Shown here piece after piece: positions 7,371 to 12,338 of a stretch of DNA of 12,338 bases. A program made the position numbers and the translations under genes. How positions within the stretch are numbered: the first letter of the stretch is position 1; each line of letters starts with the position of its first letter. This DNA is from JBCDIQ01 sp039024295 (GTDB taxonomy: Bacteria; Bacteroidota; Bacteroidia; J057): positions 1 to 12,338 of the forward strand of contig JBCDIQ010000155.1 in the NCBI GenBank assembly GCA_039024295.1. Direction: 5' to 3'. The notes beneath the pieces are model-generated. The model was given only the letters and a program-made list of their open reading frames with translations. It was not told where the DNA came from and ran no database searches.

Positions 7371-8636
7371 TTATTCTCCTATTTTGTAAAAGCCCAGAAT
7401 CCTTCCTCCGGCAGTTACATTAAACACTTCTGTTGCTGCGCCTGTGTCTGGGTTGTATTGGTAAACGGCATTGATCCCTCCACTGGTGGCAATGCAGTAC
7501 ACTTTGCCATCAATTATGGTCACCCCAGAAGCACTCGCTGATACAGTAGGTAGGGTAGGGATGACCGTTGCGGTTTGTGCAACCAGGTCGAGTTCTATAA
7601 ACTGGCCATTTGCGGAGGCATTTAATAAGGCAAGTGCTTGATTGAGCAAGTCTGGGTCTGCCAGAATAGCTGCTAGACCCCCATTTGCATTCAAAAAGTC
7701 TGTTAACTCCTGAGGGACGGTGGTACTTACTACCGTGTAGCCTTTTCCATTTTGGTGGTACTCGAAATTACCCGCAAGTACAGGGAGAATCCCAAGGCTC
7801 GAACTAACCGGAGCGGTATAGTCAAAATTGTACCCTGGGTCAAAGGAGGTAGCTCCTGCTGGGATTTTCAGAATAGCTGGTGTACCGCCTACGCCTCCCG
7901 CGCCTCCCACGGAAAAGTAAATGTTGCCTTGTCCATCCACCCAGTTTTCAGTGGTTCTTCTCGACAGGCCCTTATCAGCAAAAAATGAGGTGCTCTGGTA
8001 GGTGCCTGAGGCTAAATCAATGTGGTTAACAATTGCGCTATCTGAAGCATAAAAGCTGCCACTTCCAGCAATGGCGGGCCTTGTCCATACAAACAAGTCA
8101 TTTCCTCGGACCACGTAGGTTTCCCAGGTAACACTTGTCCAGTTGGGGACTCTGTATGCGGAGGTCATATCTATTACCCCCGTATTCTGCATAGTGGTAG
8201 GATTGAAAATGTTGATGTTTTCAGTACTTCCATCCCCGTAAAAGCCCGTCTCACTGTTTTGCATCCCTACAAAGCCTGCGAAGGCTAGCGTCGGTAAAAA
8301 TTCACTTTCAAAGGCTTCTCCTTCCAAGTTGAATTTTACTTGCGAATAGCCTTCATCCCCTCCGGATATATTTCTGGAGACAATAAAGTTGCTGGCTTTG
8401 CTGCTCACATTAAACTGCTGGAAGGATTTTCCCTGGGTGTTGTCAATAGAACCACTTGGAATATCATCAAAAAATTGGATAAAATTAGATATGTCTTGTC
8501 CCACTCCCGATTGTGTTTGAACCACATATCCTGTTTGCTTTTCAGTTTGGACAACCTCATCATCGTCATCTCCTCCGCAGGAGGTGAAGCCTAACAGCAG
8601 GATGACCGCTAATAGCGTTAAAAAATCTCTAGTCAT
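7371..8636 (-). CDS. Surface lipoprotein paired with the TonB-dependent receptor
   Basis: This 421-residue protein has a signal peptide ending in the lipobox GFTSC, with the lipidated Cys at residue 20. The next residues GGDDDDE fit the acidic lipoprotein export signal that places Bacteroidota lipoproteins on the outer face of the outer membrane. The rest is predicted beta-rich, with repeated short blades (for example GQFIELDLVAQTATVIP, GVTIIDGKVYCIATSGGINA, VYQYNPDTGAATEVF) that suggest a beta-propeller. One helical insertion lies at about 308-340. Layout and context recall DUF4374-type lipoproteins such as XusB, which binds a ferric siderophore beside its receptor XusA in Bacteroides, but I cannot confirm family membership. 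It starts 28 bases after the receptor gene and is the last gene before a strong terminator, so it is very likely co-transcribed. The likely role is capture of the ligand for the receptor. Confidence 0.8.
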   Translation of the reverse strand: MTRDFLTLLAVILLLGFTSCGGDDDDEVVQTEKQTGYVVQTQSGVGQDISNFIQFFDDIPSGSIDNTQGKSFQQFNVSSKASNFIVSRNISGGDEGYSQVKFNLEGEAFESEFLPTLAFAGFVGMQNSETGFYGDGSTENINIFNPTTMQNTGVIDMTSAYRVPNWTSVTWETYVVRGNDLFVWTRPAIAGSGSFYASDSAIVNHIDLASGTYQSTSFFADKGLSRRTTENWVDGQGNIYFSVGGAGGVGGTPAILKIPAGATSFDPGYNFDYTAPVSSSLGILPVLAGNFEYHQNGKGYTVVSTTVPQELTDFLNANGGLAAILADPDLLNQALALLNASANGQFIELDLVAQTATVIPTLPTVSASASGVTIIDGKVYCIATSGGINAVYQYNPDTGAATEVFNVTAGGRILGFYKIGE

Positions 8637-8664
8637 GGTGATAAAATGTAATTGGAAAAATTGG

Positions 8665-11325
8665 TTAATAAGTATATCTCACTTTCACCGCAAAATTTCT
8701 TCCTGGCTTGGGCACACTGATAACATCAAACAAGGCCGCGTCCAGGAGATTATTTGCCTGAAAATTGAAGGAAATCTTTTCTTTTAGTTGGAAGGTCAAA
8801 CCTGCATCTATTGCATACTGGGTAGGAATCCAGTTATCGTCATTTCTCACCCGTCCTTCCTGGATAAAGGAAAACTCATCTACAAACTGGCCATCCAGGT
8901 TGAATTGGAGCGTGTTATCTTGACGAAAAATGTCTTCGAGGGTGTAGGTTAGCCCTAGATTGGAGAAAAAGGTTGGAATATTAGGAACGGGCTTGCCAAT
9001 CAAAAAATCGTCCTGCAATTGATTGATGGCCCTGATTTCAATGTCGAAATGGGTGATATTCCAGACAAAGCTCAGGTGCTTGGTCAACTCTCCAGTTAAG
9101 GCAAGTTCTACCCCCGAGCTATATACCCTGTTCTGGTTGATGAATCGGGCTGATTCAACATCAAGGATCTGGAGGAGAATCAGGTTTCTTTGGGAGCGAA
9201 TGAAGTAGTTGAGGTTTATCTTGATCAGGTCGCTCAGATCAGCTTTAAGCCCAGCATTGAAATTTTGACTTCTTTCTGGCTGTAAAGAAAAATTCGGTAC
9301 AATGGTCTGAAGGTCTCCGAATATTTCCGTTTGGGTTGGGATACGGAGTGCATCTTCATAAGAAGCGCGAAGAAACATTTTTTTGTGAAATTGCCATTTT
9401 ATAGCGGTATTATATCCCCAATCCTGCTCAGCAGAGGTAACTATGGGCAGTTCACTTCTGGTACCTGAGCCTCGGGTTAGGGTATTTACGCCTTGGGTGG
9501 TGTATTGAAAAGATTTAAGCGTAGCAAGCAGCTCAAGTTTTTGCTTGAACAGCAATTTTTGAACTTCAAGTGAAGTAATATTTCTTGCGATCTGAAAACC
9601 TGTCTGGTTGGGGTCTTCACCAGCTATGTAGTTTATTTCTAATTCTTCCCTCCCTCTCCGATCCTGGTAGGCAAAGAAATGATGTAAACCAATGGAAAAG
9701 TTATGCTTAAAACTACGGGTAAGGCCCACCCTGTTTACAGTGTTGTAATTGTAGACGTCGGAAATGGATGGTATGCCCAATAGCTCTGCCCCATTTATGC
9801 GGAAGATGGCTGGATTTATCGAGGTGATGTTGTTTCCATTCCAATCATAGACAGATTGGCTTGAGTCTGTAATCATTACCCGGGAATAGCCTGCAATGCC
9901 TGAATAATTCAGTTGCCACTTTTCGCTAAACCCCTTGCTTAAGTCAAACTTTAGGTAGGTATCCTGCCCTTTATATTCCATTTCTCCAAAAGGAATGATG
10001 TTGACCCGTACCCCATGTTGAACTTCTCTGCTCGTAGCAGTTAGGTAAACCCCTGCTTTGAGTGAAAGTCGCTTTTCTTTGTTAAGATAGCCGGCATTTA
10101 CATGTCCCAAAAAGGAGGAAAAGGCATCATGGAACCTCCTGACCCTGATCATTTCCGTGCCTGTTGGAAAAGGAAGGTTGGGGGCGTAGGTGTTGTTCTC
10201 CACCTCCATTTCATAATTGTTGTCGCTGTAATTGTAATTGGCGTTGACATTGACATACCATTTATCTCCCAGCGGCTGGGTAAAACTTCCTGCAATCCGA
10301 TGGGTATTGAATGAGCCGTACTGATAAGAGAAATCTCGGCTTTTTAGGGAGCTTTGATTGGTGGCTACATTGATGCCTCCTCCGAGGGCATCTGTGCCGA
10401 TGTTTGCAGGCATAACTCCTTTATAAACTTCTATCCGGTCTACATTACTGATGGGGAGGGTATTAAGCTCAAAGCCTCCTCCCAAAAACTCAGAAGGAAT
10501 GCCATTGTAGTAAAAACGAATCGAATTTCCCGTTAGGCCGTTGATGCTGATATTGGTTTGACTGCCCAGGCCCCCTGACTGACGGATTCTTACCCCTTCA
10601 ACCCTGTCAAGCACTTCCGCTACATCTTGGGTTTGGCCCTGCAATTCCTGGGCATTCACGGTGTTGATGGTAATGGCTTGTTCAGCTAATTGTGCTGCCT
10701 TGGTCTTACCTATCACCAATACCTCATCCAATTCACTAACTCCTTCCTGTAGGGTAAAATCAACGATTAGGGTTTTGTTGGCAGCAATGGTAATGTCTTT
10801 TGTATCCTTTTGATATCCCACAAAAGAAGCTTCCACTTGCCAGTTCCCAACTGGGATATTGTTAAGGAAATACTCTCCCTTTGAATTGGTAAATCCACCT
10901 GTTCTTGTACCGTCCAATAGAATTGTTGCACCAGGAAGGGGTGCCCCTTTTTCATCTTTTATGAGCCCTCTTAGATTGCCCTTTTTTGCCCTTGTGCTCC
11001 TGCTTGCAGTAGGGATTATCTTCACCGTTCTTCCATTGGCAATAATTTTTATCTGGTTGCTGCCCCAAATTTCCTGGATAACGTCTCGCAGCGGTACTGC
11101 GTCAAAAGCCTTATTTATTTTACGGGTATTGTCAACTTCTGAATTGGCATAATTCAGGAAACATCCGGCCTGATCGCTAACATTCCGCAAGGCATCCTTA
11201 ATAGATTGATTCTGCAATGTGATGGTGACTTTTTGCTCCAGGATATTTTGCTGGGCATAACTCACCTTCAAACAGCAAGCCAGGAAGAGTGCTGTAATTA
11301 ATTGCAAGAGTGGTTTTGGGTTCAT
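8665..11325 (-). CDS. TonB-dependent outer-membrane receptor with STN signalling domain
   Basis: This 886-residue receptor carries the full FecA-like layout. Residues 1-24 are a signal peptide (…VSYA). Residues about 31-105 form an STN (secretin/TonB N-terminal) domain that signals to a FecR-type anti-sigma factor. Residues 117-195 form a carboxypeptidase-regulatory-like beta-sandwich (GAPLPGATILLDGTRTGGFT, IPVGNWQVEASFVGYQ) typical of Bacteroidota receptors. A probable TonB-box region is SELDEVLVIGK (197-207). The plug follows at about 215-322 (VAEVLDRVEGVRIR, INGLTGNSIRFYYNGIP, VDRIEVYKGVMPANIGTDAL). The rest is a 22-strand barrel ending in PGRNFAVKVRYTY with the usual terminal aromatic. 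It imports a ligand across the outer membrane using TonB-ExbBD energy. No SusD partner is nearby, and the barrel resembles siderophore or metal receptors more than SusC, so an iron complex is the favoured but unproven substrate. It starts 21 bases after fecR. Confidence 0.93.
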   Translation of the reverse strand: MNPKPLLQLITALFLACCLKVSYAQQNILEQKVTITLQNQSIKDALRNVSDQAGCFLNYANSEVDNTRKINKAFDAVPLRDVIQEIWGSNQIKIIANGRTVKIIPTASRSTRAKKGNLRGLIKDEKGAPLPGATILLDGTRTGGFTNSKGEYFLNNIPVGNWQVEASFVGYQKDTKDITIAANKTLIVDFTLQEGVSELDEVLVIGKTKAAQLAEQAITINTVNAQELQGQTQDVAEVLDRVEGVRIRQSGGLGSQTNISINGLTGNSIRFYYNGIPSEFLGGGFELNTLPISNVDRIEVYKGVMPANIGTDALGGGINVATNQSSLKSRDFSYQYGSFNTHRIAGSFTQPLGDKWYVNVNANYNYSDNNYEMEVENNTYAPNLPFPTGTEMIRVRRFHDAFSSFLGHVNAGYLNKEKRLSLKAGVYLTATSREVQHGVRVNIIPFGEMEYKGQDTYLKFDLSKGFSEKWQLNYSGIAGYSRVMITDSSQSVYDWNGNNITSINPAIFRINGAELLGIPSISDVYNYNTVNRVGLTRSFKHNFSIGLHHFFAYQDRRGREELEINYIAGEDPNQTGFQIARNITSLEVQKLLFKQKLELLATLKSFQYTTQGVNTLTRGSGTRSELPIVTSAEQDWGYNTAIKWQFHKKMFLRASYEDALRIPTQTEIFGDLQTIVPNFSLQPERSQNFNAGLKADLSDLIKINLNYFIRSQRNLILLQILDVESARFINQNRVYSSGVELALTGELTKHLSFVWNITHFDIEIRAINQLQDDFLIGKPVPNIPTFFSNLGLTYTLEDIFRQDNTLQFNLDGQFVDEFSFIQEGRVRNDDNWIPTQYAIDAGLTFQLKEKISFNFQANNLLDAALFDVISVPKPGRNFAVKVRYTY

Positions 11326-11346
11326 CTTCTGTACGGGCCTGCAGAA

Positions 11347-12312
11347 TTAATAAATGGTTACTTCATTGCCGTTGATGCGGTATTCAAAATTGGCGACTTC
11401 GCTCATCAGGGCTATGAATGCTTCCAGGGAGGGATCTTGGTCAGAAAAAGTAAAGGATTGTTGTTGTAAACTGGTATCCTGAACCGTGATTCGTACATCG
11501 TACCAAGCCTCTACTACCTTGATGATTTCATCGAATGGTTGATCTTCGAAGTAGAGAATATTGTCTTTCCAGGAGGTTAGCTTCCAGGCACTCACCTGTT
11601 TTATGGCGATGCTATCACCCGGTTTTAGGACTGCTTGATCGTCCACTAGCAATGTGACAGAATTCTGGGGATTGGCTAAATCTGAAAAAGCTACTCTTCC
11701 ACTGGTAACCGTAACAGTCGTTTCAGCAGAATCCCCACGGGTGTTGATGTCAAATGAGGTCCCAAGAACCTGGGTTTTGCTACCCTCAGTATAGATGATA
11801 AACGGGTGCGCTGGATCTTTTGCTACATCAAAATGGGCATGTCCTTCTAAGTAAACAATACGTTCGGTACTCGTAAATGCTTCGGGTACCTTGACTGTTG
11901 TTTCGTAATTGAGCCAAATGGTAGAGCCATCAGAAAGCGCAATACTCCTTTTTTCGCCTCTTGAGGTCTCGACGGTTTGATAGCCTTCAAAGGCCAATGT
12001 ATTCGTGTCCGGGCTGTCTCCTGAATCTCCCATAAGCCAAAAAGCAATTCCTCCTGTAGCCGCAAGTAGCAGGATTGCAGCAGCATACTTCAACATGGTT
12101 GGGGCAAATCCCAGCTTCAGGTTTGGGGCATTGCTTAACGCGGCAGGTCCCAGGCGTTCCCAAATGTTCCGCTCCATCCTTTTCAATTGAGGTGCTGAAA
12201 GGGGAGAGGGTTCATCCTCGGCAGAATTTAACCACGCTTCGACAGCTTTTGCTTCCTCTGGCGTGCACTCATTCGCCTGGAACCGTTTGAGTAACTCGGG
12301 GGTGATTTTCAT
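11347..12312 (-). CDS. FecR-family anti-sigma factor (inner-membrane signal transducer)
   Basis: This 321-residue protein has the classic Bacteroidota FecR layout. Residues 1-55 are a cytoplasmic helical part that binds an ECF sigma factor (KRFQANECTPEEAKAVEAWL). One transmembrane helix follows at about 74-94 (LKYAAAILLLAATGGIAFWL). Residues 113-208 form the periplasmic FecR domain, with the hallmarks RGEKRSIALSDGSTIWLNYET, VYLEGHAHFDVAKDPAHPF and VLGTSFDIN. Residues about 252-321 form the DUF4974 C-terminal domain (LYFEDQPFDEIIKVVEAWY). It senses the STN domain of the adjacent receptor and controls a sigma factor. The start codon lies 26 bases from the window edge, and ATGA overlap with an upstream gene is possible. 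Confidence 0.94.
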   Translation of the reverse strand: MKITPELLKRFQANECTPEEAKAVEAWLNSAEDEPSPLSAPQLKRMERNIWERLGPAALSNAPNLKLGFAPTMLKYAAAILLLAATGGIAFWLMGDSGDSPDTNTLAFEGYQTVETSRGEKRSIALSDGSTIWLNYETTVKVPEAFTSTERIVYLEGHAHFDVAKDPAHPFIIYTEGSKTQVLGTSFDINTRGDSAETTVTVTSGRVAFSDLANPQNSVTLLVDDQAVLKPGDSIAIKQVSAWKLTSWKDNILYFEDQPFDEIIKVVEAWYDVRITVQDTSLQQQSFTFSDQDPSLEAFIALMSEVANFEYRINGNEVTIY

Positions 12313-12338
12313 GAAAGGTATTGTGTTTCATACTCAAG
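12309..12338 (-). CDS. Possible 3' end of an upstream gene, perhaps an ECF sigma factor
   Basis: Read on the minus strand, the final 30 bases are open and give LEYETQYLS followed by TGA, whose TGA overlaps the fecR start as ATGA. Such overlaps mark translational coupling, and an ECF sigma factor gene directly before fecR is the usual arrangement. Nine codons are too few to identify a protein. A second frame is also open over this span. Confidence 0.3.
   Translation of the reverse strand, partial: LEYETQYLS

Overview
The window looks like a chromosomal segment of a Bacteroidota bacterium, probably from the Saprospiria/Cytophagia side, although the exact taxon cannot be read from it. The evidence is a secreted protein with a type IX secretion (T9SS) C-terminal sorting domain, a FecR (DUF4974-type) / STN-TonB receptor / lipoprotein cluster, an Asp-rich lipoprotein export signal, and no clear Shine-Dalgarno sequence before any of the starts. 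No tRNA, rRNA, CRISPR array, insertion sequence or phage gene was seen.

Left part (1-4845). A short decayed fragment at about 30-157 (minus strand) is a frameshifted relic of a TPR gene. It matches the C-terminal repeats of the intact TPR gene 2.3 kb away. Next come a plus-strand cytoplasmic protein with a J-domain-like HPD segment between coiled coils (221-1975) and, convergent with it, a large exported protein (2245-4845, minus) made almost wholly of TPRs: about ten 42-residue kinesin-light-chain-type repeats followed by canonical 34-residue ones. The gap between these two convergent genes holds several inverted repeats. A strong hairpin sits just ahead of the TPR start codon.

Middle (4846-7370). 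A 430-bp divergent intergenic region with no convincing gene separates the TPR gene from a plus-strand secreted protein (5276-7288). That protein has an N-terminal Omp28/thioredoxin-like CxxC domain, a beta-rich middle, a flavodoxin/amidotransferase-like segment and a T9SS sorting tail. A near-perfect hairpin with a T7 tract follows it. Its polarity shows that it terminates the minus-strand operon arriving from the right.

Right part (7371-12338). Three tightly spaced minus-strand genes form a classical cell-surface-signalling uptake operon: anti-sigma FecR, then a TonB-dependent receptor with an STN signalling domain, then a surface lipoprotein. An ECF sigma factor gene would be expected just upstream. 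The last 30 bases are compatible with the end of an upstream gene overlapping fecR by ATGA. The likely logic is that the lipoprotein and receptor capture a ligand (a ferric siderophore or other iron complex is the best guess), the STN domain signals through FecR to a sigma factor, and the operon is induced. The substrate cannot be proved from sequence.

No wholly new system is evident. The items most worth a second look are the decayed TPR relic, the TPR-only exported protein with its leader hairpin, the unusual J-domain protein, and the propeller-like surface lipoprotein paired with the receptor.
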